Positions 26,411 to 36,045 are shown, counted from the stretch's first letter. The stretch is DNA of 57,757 nt from Betaproteobacteria bacterium UBA3031 (GCA_002367635.1 DFDI01000090.1:36412-94168), one strand, 5' to 3'. Numbers and translations are program-made. The notes: generated by a model from the letters alone, not told the origin.

Positions 26411-26428
26411 CTGTGAAATAAGTCACAG
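26411..26428. promoter_or_regulatory. CRP/Vfr-type palindromic operator between leuS and prkB
   Basis: CTGTGA-AATAAG-TCACAG contains TGTGA-N6-TCACA, the exact CRP-family consensus half-sites and spacing. Its centre is 43 bases before the prkB ATG and about 95 bases before the leuS ATG. At the class II distance (-41.5) transcription of prkB would begin at about 26461, making that mRNA nearly leaderless. No regulator gene of this family is in the window. Confidence 0.6.
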
Positions 26429-26462
26429 TCTTTCGTAAACCCTCACTGAATTTGCATATCCA

Positions 26463-27347
26463 ATGTCCCGAGCACATCCAATTGTTGCCGTCACAGGCGC
26501 GTCTGGCGCTGGAACCACCAGCGTTCAACAGACCTTCAAATCGATCTGCACTCAGGCGAAAATCGGAGCCGTTTTTGTGGAAGGGGACAGCTTCCATCGA
26601 TACGAGCGCGGAGAGATGCGCAAGCTAATCGATGCCTGGGAACGCACAGCGGGAAGAACAATCAGTCATTTCGGCCCAGAAGCTAACCTGCTTGAGGAGC
26701 TAGAAGCACTGTTTGGCGATTACGGCCGCGAGGGATTGGGTCTAGCTCGGCGCTACTTGCATGACGAGGATGCGGCTAGGGCTTATGGGCAAAATGCAGG
26801 AACTTTCACGGAATGGTCGGACATTGGAGCAGGGTCTGACGTGCTTATCTATGAAGGTTTACATGGGGGTGCCATCACAGATATCGTTAATATTGCGGAG
26901 CATGTCGATTTGTTAATCGGCGTCACGCCAACAATTAACCTCGAATGGATTCAGAAACTGCACCGCGATCAAAAAGATAGGGGGCATTCCGTAGAGGATG
27001 TCACGCAAACCATACTGCGACGAATGCCCGACTACATTGAGCATATCGTTCCGCAATACTCCAGAACACACATCAACTTCCAAAGAGTTCCGACTGTCGA
27101 CACGTCCAACCCGTTTTCAAATACAGGGGTTCCCAGCCCCGATGAAAGTTTAATCGTCATCAGATTTAATGATCCCAGTCAGCATGAGATTGACGATATA
27201 ATCAAGCTCATTCGTGGATCATTCCAAAGCAAGGAAGACAGCGTTGTCGTTCCTGGTCAAACTTTTGAGCAGACGCTAGAGCTGGTTCTTAAGCCCAGAA
27301 TCAATAAACTCGTCGTAAATGGCCGTCTTGAACGCGCCAAGAAATGA
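26463..27347 (+). CDS. prkB: Phosphoribulokinase (PrkB type)
   Basis: A 294-residue P-loop kinase that phosphorylates ribulose 5-phosphate to the 1,5-bisphosphate. Seen: the P-loop VAVTGASGAGTTS, FVEGDSFHRYERGEM, TISHFGPEANLLEELE, VLIYEGLHGG (catalytic Asp/Glu region), VTPTINLEWIQKLHRD and INFQRVPTVDTSNPF. This matches the E. coli PrkB/proteobacterial class I form. No rubisco or other Calvin-cycle gene is in the window, so autotrophy cannot be inferred; PrkB-type genes occur in many heterotrophs with unclear roles. No ribosome site precedes the ATG. uvrD follows after 26 bases. Confidence 0.9.
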   Translation: MSRAHPIVAVTGASGAGTTSVQQTFKSICTQAKIGAVFVEGDSFHRYERGEMRKLIDAWERTAGRTISHFGPEANLLEELEALFGDYGREGLGLARRYLHDEDAARAYGQNAGTFTEWSDIGAGSDVLIYEGLHGGAITDIVNIAEHVDLLIGVTPTINLEWIQKLHRDQKDRGHSVEDVTQTILRRMPDYIEHIVPQYSRTHINFQRVPTVDTSNPFSNTGVPSPDESLIVIRFNDPSQHEIDDIIKLIRGSFQSKEDSVVVPGQTFEQTLELVLKPRINKLVVNGRLERAKK

Positions 27348-27373
27348 CATTAAAAACTGTAAGAACCCAATAA

Positions 27374-29569
27374 ATGTCTGAAATACTGAACGGGCTCAAC
27401 CAGCCGCAACTTGAAGCCACAACCCACTCGAGCTCCTCAGTTTTAGTCTTAGCTGGCGCGGGCTCAGGCAAGACGAAAGTATTGACCACCCGGATCGTAT
27501 GGTTGATACAAACTGGGCAAATTAACCCCTCTGAGCTGTTGGCCGTGACATTTACCAATAAGGCTGCAAAGGAGATGCTGCTGCGCATCACCTCGATGTT
27601 ACCCATCAACACACGAGGCATGTGGGTTGGAACTTTTCATGGCCTGTGTAACCGCCTTCTTAGGAGCCATCACAGAGAAGCAAACTTACCTCAAACGTTC
27701 CAAATACTGGATGCCGCAGACCAACGGTCCCTCGTCAAACGAGTCATGAAAAGCTTATCGGTTGATGAAAATAAGTATCCATTCAGACAAGCACAATACT
27801 TTATCAACTCCAATAAAGAAGAGGGTCTGCGTCCCGACAAAGTAGAGTCTATCGACGAGTTTAGTCGCACACTAATTGATATCTACCGGGAATATGATCG
27901 GACTTGCGCGCACGAAGGCGTTGTAGATTTTTCCGAGCTCTTACTGCGATCCTACGAATTATTAACCAAAAATGAGCGTCTACTTAAACATTATCAAGAC
28001 CGCTTCAAGCATATCCTTGTCGATGAATTTCAAGACACCAATAAACTCCAATACGCCTGGCTAAAACTTTTAGCGAACGGTGGCGCATGCGTCATGGCCG
28101 TAGGCGATGACGATCAATCCATTTATGCATTTCGTGGAGCACACTCAGGAAATATGCTGAGTTTTGAAACAGATTTCTCAATTGAGAAGGTAGTCAAGCT
28201 TGAGCAAAACTATCGCTCCCACGGCAATATTCTAGATGGCGCTAATGCGCTAATAAAGAATAACGGTCAGCGCCTCGGCAAAAATCTTTGGACGGACCAA
28301 GGTGAGGGCGAGCCTATTCGAGTGTTCCGTGCCATGACAGACAGAGAAGAGGCTGCATTCATAATTGAGGAAGTACAAGATCTTCGCAACTCTGGAACCA
28401 GCCTCAAAGATATTGCATTGCTGTATCGCTCGAACGCTCAATCTCGGATATTAGAGCACGGCTTATTCAGCGCAGGGCTTTCATATAAAGTTTACGGTGG
28501 GAAACGATTTTTCGAACGAAAAGAAGTAAAAGACGCTCTTGCTTATCTTAGATTAATCGCTAACCACAACGATGATGGTGCGCTTCTGAGGGTTATCAAC
28601 TTTCCGACGCGTGGCATTGGAAACCGAACCATCGAACACATACGCGATCTGGCCGAGCGCAGCGGGACATCGCTATGGCAAGCCGCCTGTTCAGCCTCCT
28701 TATCGGGTCGAGCCGTCACTGCAGTCTCAACTTTCATCACATTAGTGGAAAAAATTAAAACTGACACTGTCGGATTCCTACTTCCAGACTTGATTGAGCA
28801 TGTCAACGAAACCAGTGGTCTGATTAATCATTTCCGAAAAGAGCGTGACGGCCAAGATCAAGTTGAAAATCTCAACGAGCTTGTTAATGCGGCCTCTGCG
28901 TTTGTCGCGGATCGGACTGATGCGCCTTACGAGGAACCACCCATTGATGGCTTTGGTGATGGCGACTTAACAGCTGCAGAAATAGACCCTCTTGTCGATT
29001 TTCTTGCGCACGCCTCACTCGAAGCAGGCGACAACCAAGCAAGCGCTGGCGAAGATGCACTGCAATTAATGACTGTGCACGCAGCAAAAGGGCTTGAGTT
29101 TCATAGCGTTTTTATCAGCGGTTTAGAAGAAGGATTATTCCCCCACGAAAACAGCATTAACGAGCACGGCGGGCTAGAAGAGGAACGAAGGCTGATGTAC
29201 GTTGCTATGACGCGTGCGAAGCGTCGCCTCTACCTGTCTCACTCTCAAATACGGATGCTTCATGGGCAAACACGTTATAACATTGAGTCACGGTTTATTG
29301 ACGAAATCCCTGAGGAATTGCTGAAGAAAATCAACCATGCCAAGACCAACCAACCGGCCCCACCATCTAAGAGTTATACACCGGCTATGCGCAGGCAGGA
29401 AGCTGCAGGGGGGTTTCGCATTGGGCAGCAAGTACGTCACGCTAAGTTTGGTGTCGGCGTCATTGTTCAAACAGAGGGTCAAGGTGGCGATGCGAGGCTG
29501 CAAGTAAACTTCCGTGAGAGCGGATTAAAGTGGCTCGCTCTCGAGTACGCAAAACTATCTGCCGCTTAA
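27374..29569 (+). CDS. uvrD: UvrD/Rep-family DNA helicase
   Basis: A 731-residue superfamily 1A helicase. Motif I is GAGSGKT (28-34). Motif Ia TFTNKAAKEML, motif II DEFQDTN, motif III GDDDQSIYAFRGA, motif IV LEQNYRS, motif V LTVHAAKGLEF (here LMTVHAAKGLEF) and motif VI RRLMYVAMTRAKRRLYL are all present. The C-terminal tail FRIGQQVRHAKFGVGVIVQ is the UvrD-type Tudor-like domain that binds RNA polymerase and UvrB, which favours UvrD over Rep. It acts in nucleotide-excision and mismatch repair. It is convergent with thrB, 14 bases apart. Confidence 0.92.
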   Translation: MSEILNGLNQPQLEATTHSSSSVLVLAGAGSGKTKVLTTRIVWLIQTGQINPSELLAVTFTNKAAKEMLLRITSMLPINTRGMWVGTFHGLCNRLLRSHHREANLPQTFQILDAADQRSLVKRVMKSLSVDENKYPFRQAQYFINSNKEEGLRPDKVESIDEFSRTLIDIYREYDRTCAHEGVVDFSELLLRSYELLTKNERLLKHYQDRFKHILVDEFQDTNKLQYAWLKLLANGGACVMAVGDDDQSIYAFRGAHSGNMLSFETDFSIEKVVKLEQNYRSHGNILDGANALIKNNGQRLGKNLWTDQGEGEPIRVFRAMTDREEAAFIIEEVQDLRNSGTSLKDIALLYRSNAQSRILEHGLFSAGLSYKVYGGKRFFERKEVKDALAYLRLIANHNDDGALLRVINFPTRGIGNRTIEHIRDLAERSGTSLWQAACSASLSGRAVTAVSTFITLVEKIKTDTVGFLLPDLIEHVNETSGLINHFRKERDGQDQVENLNELVNAASAFVADRTDAPYEEPPIDGFGDGDLTAAEIDPLVDFLAHASLEAGDNQASAGEDALQLMTVHAAKGLEFHSVFISGLEEGLFPHENSINEHGGLEEERRLMYVAMTRAKRRLYLSHSQIRMLHGQTRYNIESRFIDEIPEELLKKINHAKTNQPAPPSKSYTPAMRRQEAAGGFRIGQQVRHAKFGVGVIVQTEGQGGDARLQVNFRESGLKWLALEYAKLSAA

Positions 29570-29583
29570 CCAGCCACGTCCAT

Positions 29584-30528
29584 TCACGAACCAAAGGTTT
29601 GCGGGTGTGCTCGATGCCTTTGCAAGATTCGTTTAAAAGGTTCGGGGTCATGCGCATGGGTTAGCTCTCCTGGGCGCGGCAAATGCAGGTCGTAAAGCCT
29701 AGAAACCCAAAACCGTAGCGCCCCTGCTCGTAACATTGTTGGCCACACCTCGACCTCTGCCGGGGTGAACTGTCGAATGCTGGCATAGCCATCAAGTAGC
29801 GCACGCAAGTTTACATTGTCCATTGATCCGTCTTCCTTGATGCACCAATCGTTCGCCGTTATTGCTACGTCATAAACCCAAGCATCTACGCACGCAAAAT
29901 AAAAATCAATGAACCCGCCTACGCGAGATTCATGAAATAAAACATTATCTCGAAATAAATCACCATGTATGGGGCCCCTCGGAATTAACTGGGTCCCAAA
30001 TTCGTGCTGATAGGCTAGCTCGCTCCGAAGCAACTCAGAATCACTTTCACTCAAAAAACTGTAAATCTCTTCAGATGCGCTAGCCCACCAAGTCTTTCCT
30101 CTCAAATTCTCAAGATGTCCTTCAAAAGATTGTCCAGCAAGATGCATATGTGCGAGTTGCTCTCCTACTAAATGCGCATGTTTGCCAGTTGGTTTAGCCG
30201 TAGGCGAGCCGGGAATACGGCTGACAATCGCTGCTGGCTTACCATTAAGCTCTCCTAAAAAACGATCATCCAGCTTCTTAATGGGCGCGGGGACTGGAAC
30301 GCCATGGCTGCTCAGGTGCGCCATCAAATCTAAATAGAAAGGAAGCTCAGATGCAGTTAACTTTTCAAATAGCGTCAGCACAAAGGCACCATGATCGGTA
30401 TCTAGAAAAAAATTAGTGTTTTCGATGCCGGAGAGAATGCCGCGTAAATTAACGACCCTGCCAATCGAATAGTGTTGTTTCACCCACTGAGCGGCTTCTT
30501 CTAAACTAACTTTCGTAAAAACTGACAT
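29584..30528 (-). CDS. thrB: Homoserine kinase (ThrB, aminoglycoside-phosphotransferase fold)
   Basis: A 314-residue kinase of the APH/choline-kinase fold. This is the second type of homoserine kinase, found in many alpha- and betaproteobacteria, not the GHMP enzyme of E. coli. Seen: NTNFFLDTDHGAFVLTLFE, the catalytic loop PIHGDLFRDNVLF and the metal motif GGFIDFYFACVDAWVYDVAI. It phosphorylates homoserine on the way to threonine, competing with MetX for substrate. It is divergent from polA (124 bases). Confidence 0.92.
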   Translation of the reverse strand: MSVFTKVSLEEAAQWVKQHYSIGRVVNLRGILSGIENTNFFLDTDHGAFVLTLFEKLTASELPFYLDLMAHLSSHGVPVPAPIKKLDDRFLGELNGKPAAIVSRIPGSPTAKPTGKHAHLVGEQLAHMHLAGQSFEGHLENLRGKTWWASASEEIYSFLSESDSELLRSELAYQHEFGTQLIPRGPIHGDLFRDNVLFHESRVGGFIDFYFACVDAWVYDVAITANDWCIKEDGSMDNVNLRALLDGYASIRQFTPAEVEVWPTMLRAGALRFWVSRLYDLHLPRPGELTHAHDPEPFKRILQRHRAHPQTFGS

Positions 30529-30579
30529 GATTTATGGCGCAATGATATCTAAAAGAACTCTATTAAAGACCGCTATGTT

Positions 30580-30594
30580 ACCGAAATTATCGGT
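30580..30594. repeat. Short palindrome in the thrB-polA intergenic region
   Basis: ACCGA-AATTA-TCGGT is a perfect five-base inverted repeat in the 124-base divergent region. It could be an operator half-site pair, but it is short enough to be chance. No clear promoter hexamers were found around it. Confidence 0.25.
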
Positions 30595-30652
30595 TGAACA
30601 AGTCTGACATAATGTAGACGGCCGAAATCACGAGCATTTACGGAACATTTTA

Positions 30653-33355
30653 ATGAAAAAATTACTACTGATAGACGGCTCTTCCTACCTATATCGAGCC
30701 TTTCACGCCCTTCCTGATTTTCGCAACAAGGCAGATGAGCCCACAGGCGCTATATACGGCGTAATTAACATGCTCAAACGGGCTCGAAATGACATCAACC
30801 CCGACTACATCGCCTGTATTTTTGATGCTAAAGGAAAAACGTTTCGTGATGAGATGTACTCCAAATACAAAGCCAATAGGCCCAGCATGCCCTCCGACTT
30901 AGCACTTCAAATCGAGCCATTACACGCATGTATTGAGGCTATGGGCATTCCCATATTAGTCATTTCTGGCGTCGAAGCAGACGATGTAATTGCCACCCTA
31001 ACCAGAAAAGCGCTGGAACAAAAACTCGAAACGCTCATTTCAACAGGTGATAAAGATATTGCTCAGCTGATTAAGCCGGGCGTCACCATCATCAACACAA
31101 TGACTGGTGAGACGCTTAACAGAGATGGCGTCAAAATAAAATTTGGTGTTTATCCAGAAAGAATGGTTGACTTCCAAAGTCTGGTTGGAGATTCGGTTGA
31201 CAATGTTCCAGGGGTCGACAAGGTTGGCCCAAAAACGGCGGTCAAATGGCTGGATGAATATGGGGATCTCGACTCTATTATTGCGCACGCAGATAACATC
31301 GGCGGAAAAGTGGGAGAAAATCTGAGGCGAGCGATTGAGTGGCTCCCGACCACCAGAGAGCTGGTGACTTTAAGGGATGACGTTGATCTAGATACTGACG
31401 TTATGGACCTTGCATACAAACCCGAAAATAAAGACGTACTTGCCCATCTGTTTGAAAAACTTAACTTCAAATCGTGGCTTGCTGAATTAAATAACAACCA
31501 AGAAGAAACCTCAGAGTCAACGACACCCTCCAATCTAAAAGCAGACATTCCCCGCGAATACGAGCTCGTCACATCAGTTGATGCTCTAAACGTCTGGATT
31601 AAACAAATAATCAGCTCAGACCTCACCGCAATTGATACCGAAACAACCGGGCTAGACACGATGCAAGACAGGTTAGTCGGCATTTCGCTATCCACAGAGC
31701 CTGGTCGAGGGGCCTACATACCCGTCGGGCATGATTATGTTGGTTGTCCAGATCAACTCGAGCTTACGTTTGTCTTGGAAAAGCTCAGACCCTGGCTCGA
31801 AGATTCAAAACAAAAAAAACTTGGTCAGAATCTAAAATTTGATTTACACATATTCATGAATCACGGGATCCGGGTTCGCGGTATCGAGCACGACACCCTC
31901 CTCCAGTCCTATGTCTTAGAAAGTCATCGTAAACACGATATGGACAGTCTCGCATTACGACACCTTGGACTCAAAACCACCACTTACGATGAGGTGACCG
32001 GCAAAGGAGCAGCACGAATACCTTTCTCAAGCGTCGACTTAAAAGTTGCTAAGGACTATGCGGCAGAGGATGCCGACATCACATTACGGCTGCATCAACA
32101 TTTTTGGCCTTTATTAGAAAAAGAGTCTGGACTAATCGGTATCTACCGAGATATCGAACTGCCAGCAATGGAAGTGCTTTTTGAGATAGAACGTTTTGGG
32201 GTGTTGGTCGATAGCCAAGCGCTTAACGAGCAGACTAAGGATCTAGGAGAGAGAATCGGGGTCATTGAAAAAGAAGCCTTTGAGGAAGCGGGCTCTAATT
32301 TCAATCTGAGCTCACCCAAACAATTACAAGAAATTTTATTTAATCAAAAACAACTACCCGTCCTCAAAAAAACTCCTGGCGGACAACCCTCCACTAATGA
32401 AGAGGTGCTGCAACAGCTCGCACTCGACCACCCCTTACCCGCATTGATACTCAAACATCGAACGTTGACCAAACTTAAAACCACGTATACGGAAAAACTT
32501 CCGAAGATGCTCGATAAACAAACAGGGCGCATCCATACTAACTACGCACAAGCGGTTGCCAGCACGGGTCGACTTGCAAGCAACGACCCTAATCTCCAAA
32601 ACATCCCCATCCGTACCGAAGAGGGCCGACGCGTTCGCGAATCCTTTATCGCCCCGCCGGGAAAAGTCATCGTCTCTGCTGACTACTCTCAAATTGAGTT
32701 GCGCATCATGGCTCATTTATCAGAAGACCAAAGCTTGATCCAGGCCTTTAAAAACGGTGATGATATCCATCGACAAACAGCAAGTGAGATTTTTAATATA
32801 ACGTCTGCCGAGATATCCACTGAGCAAAGGCGTTATGCGAAAGTCATTAATTTTGGTTTAATTTACGGCATGTCTGCATTTGGCCTTGCTAAACAGCTCG
32901 GCGTTGAACGCTCTGCGGCACAACAATATATCGATCGCTACTTTGCGCGATATCCTGGCGTTGCGAATTATATGGATCGCTCAAAAAATCAGGCGAAGGA
33001 GCGTGGACATGTTGAAACGGTATTTGGTCGACGTTTAACCCTACCGGACATACACGCCTCTAATCATCAAATGCGGCAAGCGGCAGAACGCGCAGCCATT
33101 AATGCGCCCATGCAGGGCACCGCAGCAGACCTCATAAAAATCGCAATGATTTCTGTTAACCGCTGGCTGCGTGAAGAAGGATTGAAAACCAACATCATCA
33201 TGCAAGTTCATGACGAACTTGTGTTGGAAACGCCCGAAGACGAATTAAATCTAATTCTTACAGAGGTACCTCAACGCATGGCATCTGTCGCAACCCTAAG
33301 CGTTCCATTAATCGCCGACATAGGGTCTGGTAAAAACTGGGACCAAGCGCACTAA
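30653..33355 (+). CDS. polA: DNA polymerase I
   Basis: A 900-residue three-domain polymerase for gap filling and Okazaki-fragment maturation. The 5' nuclease domain (about 1-290) has LLIDGSSYLYRAFHALP, VEADDVIATL, STGDKDIAQL and GDSVDNVPGVDKVGPKTA. The 3'-5' proofreading domain keeps its acidic residues (AIDTETTGLD, KLGQNLKFDLHIF, YAAEDADITLRLHQ), so it should be active. The polymerase domain has ASTGRLASNDPNLQNIP, SADYSQIELRIMAHLS, RRYAKVINFGLIYGMSAFGL and MQVHDELVLE. The ATG is preceded by GGA nine bases upstream. Confidence 0.97.
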   Translation: MKKLLLIDGSSYLYRAFHALPDFRNKADEPTGAIYGVINMLKRARNDINPDYIACIFDAKGKTFRDEMYSKYKANRPSMPSDLALQIEPLHACIEAMGIPILVISGVEADDVIATLTRKALEQKLETLISTGDKDIAQLIKPGVTIINTMTGETLNRDGVKIKFGVYPERMVDFQSLVGDSVDNVPGVDKVGPKTAVKWLDEYGDLDSIIAHADNIGGKVGENLRRAIEWLPTTRELVTLRDDVDLDTDVMDLAYKPENKDVLAHLFEKLNFKSWLAELNNNQEETSESTTPSNLKADIPREYELVTSVDALNVWIKQIISSDLTAIDTETTGLDTMQDRLVGISLSTEPGRGAYIPVGHDYVGCPDQLELTFVLEKLRPWLEDSKQKKLGQNLKFDLHIFMNHGIRVRGIEHDTLLQSYVLESHRKHDMDSLALRHLGLKTTTYDEVTGKGAARIPFSSVDLKVAKDYAAEDADITLRLHQHFWPLLEKESGLIGIYRDIELPAMEVLFEIERFGVLVDSQALNEQTKDLGERIGVIEKEAFEEAGSNFNLSSPKQLQEILFNQKQLPVLKKTPGGQPSTNEEVLQQLALDHPLPALILKHRTLTKLKTTYTEKLPKMLDKQTGRIHTNYAQAVASTGRLASNDPNLQNIPIRTEEGRRVRESFIAPPGKVIVSADYSQIELRIMAHLSEDQSLIQAFKNGDDIHRQTASEIFNITSAEISTEQRRYAKVINFGLIYGMSAFGLAKQLGVERSAAQQYIDRYFARYPGVANYMDRSKNQAKERGHVETVFGRRLTLPDIHASNHQMRQAAERAAINAPMQGTAADLIKIAMISVNRWLREEGLKTNIIMQVHDELVLETPEDELNLILTEVPQRMASVATLSVPLIADIGSGKNWDQAH

Positions 33356-33417
33356 TCAGACATGACAACCGGGCACGATGACAGCAGTCAACCCCAAACC
33401 AGAAAGGAGGGCGTGTC

Positions 33418-34320
33418 GTGACTAACATGGATCTTTGCCTTCCGCCGCACTCGACGGTCAACCCCTTAGCATTTTCAGTTCCACCCTATTCGTGTGACTG
33501 TCATGCTCATATCATTGGCCCTGTAGCCCTATTTCCGCAAATCGAGGATCGATCATATAGCTCACCCGAAGCCTCCCTGGAATCGTATCTAACCTTACAT
33601 CGAAAGCTAGGCATCATGCGCGCGATCATCGTACAGCCCTCTATCTATGGTTGCGATAATCGAGTCACGCTTGACGCGATAAGTCGGTATGGCGCCACGA
33701 ATGCTCGGGGCATTGCCGTGGTGACTCCTCAGATTTTGGACTCTGAATTAGAAACGCTTCACTTGGGCGGCATTCGTGGCGTTAGATTTAACTTATTATT
33801 TAAAGGTGGCGCCTCTTTGAAGGACTTAGAATATATCGCGCAAAAGATTGCCGGTTTTAAATGGCATATACAGCTGCTGATTGATGTTTCCCAACTTGAA
33901 GCAATCGCTTCTCGATTGCGCAAATTACCCGTTCAGGTGGTTTTCGATCACATGGGGCATATGCCCACTAACCTGGGCGTTCAACATTCTGGTTTTCAGA
34001 CATTAATCAACCTGATGAAAGAAGGCTGCGCATGGGCGAAAGTATCCGGCAACTACCGCATCTCGTCTGCTGGGCAGCCATACCGCGATGCAATACCGTT
34101 CGCGCAAGCTTTAATTGCAGCGTCACCAGGCCGAGTAGTTTGGGGTACTGATTGGCCCCATCCGGGTTTGTACGACGGAATGCCTAACGACGGTGATTTG
34201 CTCGGCGCGCTCGACGATTACGCGCCATCGAGCAAGCTCAAACAGACAATATTGGTTGATAACCCAGAAAAGCTTTATGGTTTTGATCCACAACCGTTGG
34301 AGAATAAATATGAAAGATGA
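33418..34320 (+). CDS. Amidohydrolase family protein (TIM-barrel, COG3618 type)
   Basis: A 300-residue metal-dependent hydrolase of the amidohydrolase_2 type. Visible: the N-terminal metal motif CDCHAHIIGP, the strand IMRAIIVQPSIYGCDNR, IRGVRFNL, VFDHMGHMPTN and the C-terminal VVWGTDWPHPG with DNPEKLYGF. Relatives include 2-pyrone-4,6-dicarboxylate lactonase and 4-sulfomuconolactone hydrolase, so it probably opens a lactone or hydrolyses a small carboxylated ring; the substrate is unknown. The start is GTG with a strong AAGGAGGG site. The next gene overlaps its end by 11 bases, so the two are coupled. Confidence 0.82.
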   Translation: MTNMDLCLPPHSTVNPLAFSVPPYSCDCHAHIIGPVALFPQIEDRSYSSPEASLESYLTLHRKLGIMRAIIVQPSIYGCDNRVTLDAISRYGATNARGIAVVTPQILDSELETLHLGGIRGVRFNLLFKGGASLKDLEYIAQKIAGFKWHIQLLIDVSQLEAIASRLRKLPVQVVFDHMGHMPTNLGVQHSGFQTLINLMKEGCAWAKVSGNYRISSAGQPYRDAIPFAQALIAASPGRVVWGTDWPHPGLYDGMPNDGDLLGALDDYAPSSKLKQTILVDNPEKLYGFDPQPLENKYER

Positions 34321-35095
34321 GGATAAACGCTCTTTTTCTATGGGTGCCTACCAACTCGATATTATTGTTCACGGGTATCCAGGGAAAAGCGTGTGTCATG
34401 GTCCTCTTGGGTTCAGCACCATCGCGCTTGTCCGCCACGAAAACTACACTGCACTTATTGATGTGGGCGGATTCGGTCAGCGTTTGATACTGAACCAACG
34501 GCTAAAGGAGCTTGGAATTAGCCCCGAAGAAGTTACAGATGTTTTATTAACGCACTCACATTTCGACCATGCAATCAACTGGGTGAATTTTCCTAACGCG
34601 AACATCTATCTATCTCAAACAGAAATGACGTGGGCACTACAGCAACCTGCGGGCAAAACATACGTACCCGAACTGTATATATCGGCGCTTCAAAATCACG
34701 CGAACCTCGTACTGATAGAGCATGACCAACAGATTCTGCCGGGGATTAAATCTTTAATTTGTCCAGGACACACACCGGGTAGCACAGTCTATGTGCTCGA
34801 TACGGGAGATTGCGATGTCGTCTTTACGGGTGACGCGTGTAAAAATCGAGCGGAATTGGTTTCAAGAGCGGCCGATATGACCTATGACAAAACCGTTACT
34901 GAAGAATCCATTAATAAAATTTGGAATGCTTGGTCTCGTCGTGTCGGCGGGTTGTTAATTCCTGGCCATGACCTCCCCATGACTCTTGAGAGGGATTCGA
35001 TCCAATACATCGGCACTCATCAAGCGTCCATCAAAGCTTGGCTAGACGATCAACTCAACAAAACCACGATCATCTCATTAACCCCAAGCCATTAA
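34310..35095 (+). CDS. Metallo-beta-lactamase-fold hydrolase
   Basis: A 261-residue MBL-fold protein. Metal ligands are THSHFDHAINW (HxHxDH, first position His in HSHFDH), CPGHTPGSTVYVLDTG, FTGDACKNRAEL and the terminal LLIPGHDLPM. The fold covers lactonases, thioesterases and many other hydrolases; nothing here fixes the substrate. The start at 34310 was chosen over an open frame to 34193 because GGAG lies seven bases upstream and the extra residues have no family likeness. It is coupled to the amidohydrolase gene, which suggests consecutive hydrolytic steps. It is convergent with the TauD-type gene. Confidence 0.82.
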   Translation: MKDEDKRSFSMGAYQLDIIVHGYPGKSVCHGPLGFSTIALVRHENYTALIDVGGFGQRLILNQRLKELGISPEEVTDVLLTHSHFDHAINWVNFPNANIYLSQTEMTWALQQPAGKTYVPELYISALQNHANLVLIEHDQQILPGIKSLICPGHTPGSTVYVLDTGDCDVVFTGDACKNRAELVSRAADMTYDKTVTEESINKIWNAWSRRVGGLLIPGHDLPMTLERDSIQYIGTHQASIKAWLDDQLNKTTIISLTPSH

Positions 35096-35096
35096 A

Positions 35097-36026
35097 TTAA
35101 GCTGGAACTTCGCCCTTCACAGTTGTTCGATACAATTCTCTTCTATGTCCATCATAGTCATTAAACGCATGATGACAACAACCACGATTATCCCAAAGCA
35201 CGAACGTATCTTGCTCCCATCTTAGTCGACACGTGAAGGCCGGTTGCGTGACATGTTCTTTAAGAAAACTCAGAAGCCCTGATGACTCGTCAGCGGTTAA
35301 ACCCTCGATACCGTTTGAATACGTTTGATCAACATACAGCGCTCGCTCACCCGACTTAGGATGAGTACGTACGAGCGGATGAAAACTTCCCTCAACCATA
35401 CTTTGCGTTTTCATATCGAGCTCCATTGAACCAAACCCTTTAGTCCGGCCGCCATCAACATCTTTTTTGCGCTTGTCTTCCGCCTCTTTTTTAAGCTGAT
35501 TGACAACACCATTCGCCGAAAAATGAATTTTCAATGGGGCGACAAGGTCCTTCATGGTTTCGCTTAAACAATTGTAAGCAAGCACTGTATTTGCCCACAT
35601 GGTGTCGCCACCATAGGGCGGAACTTCTACCCCGTAGAGCATACTCACAGAAGGTGGTTGCTTCATGAATGGAGAATCAACATGCCAACCATTACCAAAC
35701 ACCATATCAACACGAGCGTCTGCTTCCATAATTACTGGATGAACATTACGATGGCCATCAACGCCTGTTGTGTACGCATCATCTGCAAATTCACCAAAAC
35801 GCAAGGAGAATGACTCTTGATCCGCATGCGAGAATTTTTGGTTTCTTAAATAAATCATTTTGTGTCTATAGAGCGCATCCTCGACCTCTAGAAATTGAGC
35901 GTCGGTAATGGTGCTGATATCAACGCCCCTGATTTCGGCACCCATCGCCGCTGCTAATGGAGTCGCTGTAATATGTGAGTAGCTTTTGGGAGTGTTATCA
36001 AATTTTCTAGTGGGATGGACCTTCAT
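35097..36026 (-). CDS. TauD/TfdA-family 2-oxoglutarate dioxygenase
   Basis: A 309-residue Fe(II)/2-oxoglutarate dioxygenase. The iron facial triad is HVD (NGWHVDSPFM) and the distal His in DNRGCCHHAFNDYDGHRREL, followed by the 2OG-binding Arg (RRELYRTTVKG). The start MKVHPTRKFDNTPKSYSH leads into ITATPLAAAMGAEIRGVDI, typical of TauD/TfdA. Members hydroxylate taurine, alkylsulfates, aryloxyacetates or similar compounds with release of an aldehyde; the substrate is undetermined. AAGGAG precedes the ATG by eight bases, and a 14-bp palindrome sits just upstream. It faces the two hydrolase genes and may act in the same pathway. Confidence 0.88.
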   Translation of the reverse strand: MKVHPTRKFDNTPKSYSHITATPLAAAMGAEIRGVDISTITDAQFLEVEDALYRHKMIYLRNQKFSHADQESFSLRFGEFADDAYTTGVDGHRNVHPVIMEADARVDMVFGNGWHVDSPFMKQPPSVSMLYGVEVPPYGGDTMWANTVLAYNCLSETMKDLVAPLKIHFSANGVVNQLKKEAEDKRKKDVDGGRTKGFGSMELDMKTQSMVEGSFHPLVRTHPKSGERALYVDQTYSNGIEGLTADESSGLLSFLKEHVTQPAFTCRLRWEQDTFVLWDNRGCCHHAFNDYDGHRRELYRTTVKGEVPA

Positions 36027-36045
36027 CTTTCCGACTCCTTATCCT

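Noticed and set aside
26463..27347. Evidence of autotrophy from phosphoribulokinase
   Set aside because: PrkB-type genes are frequent in heterotrophic proteobacteria and no rubisco gene is visible.
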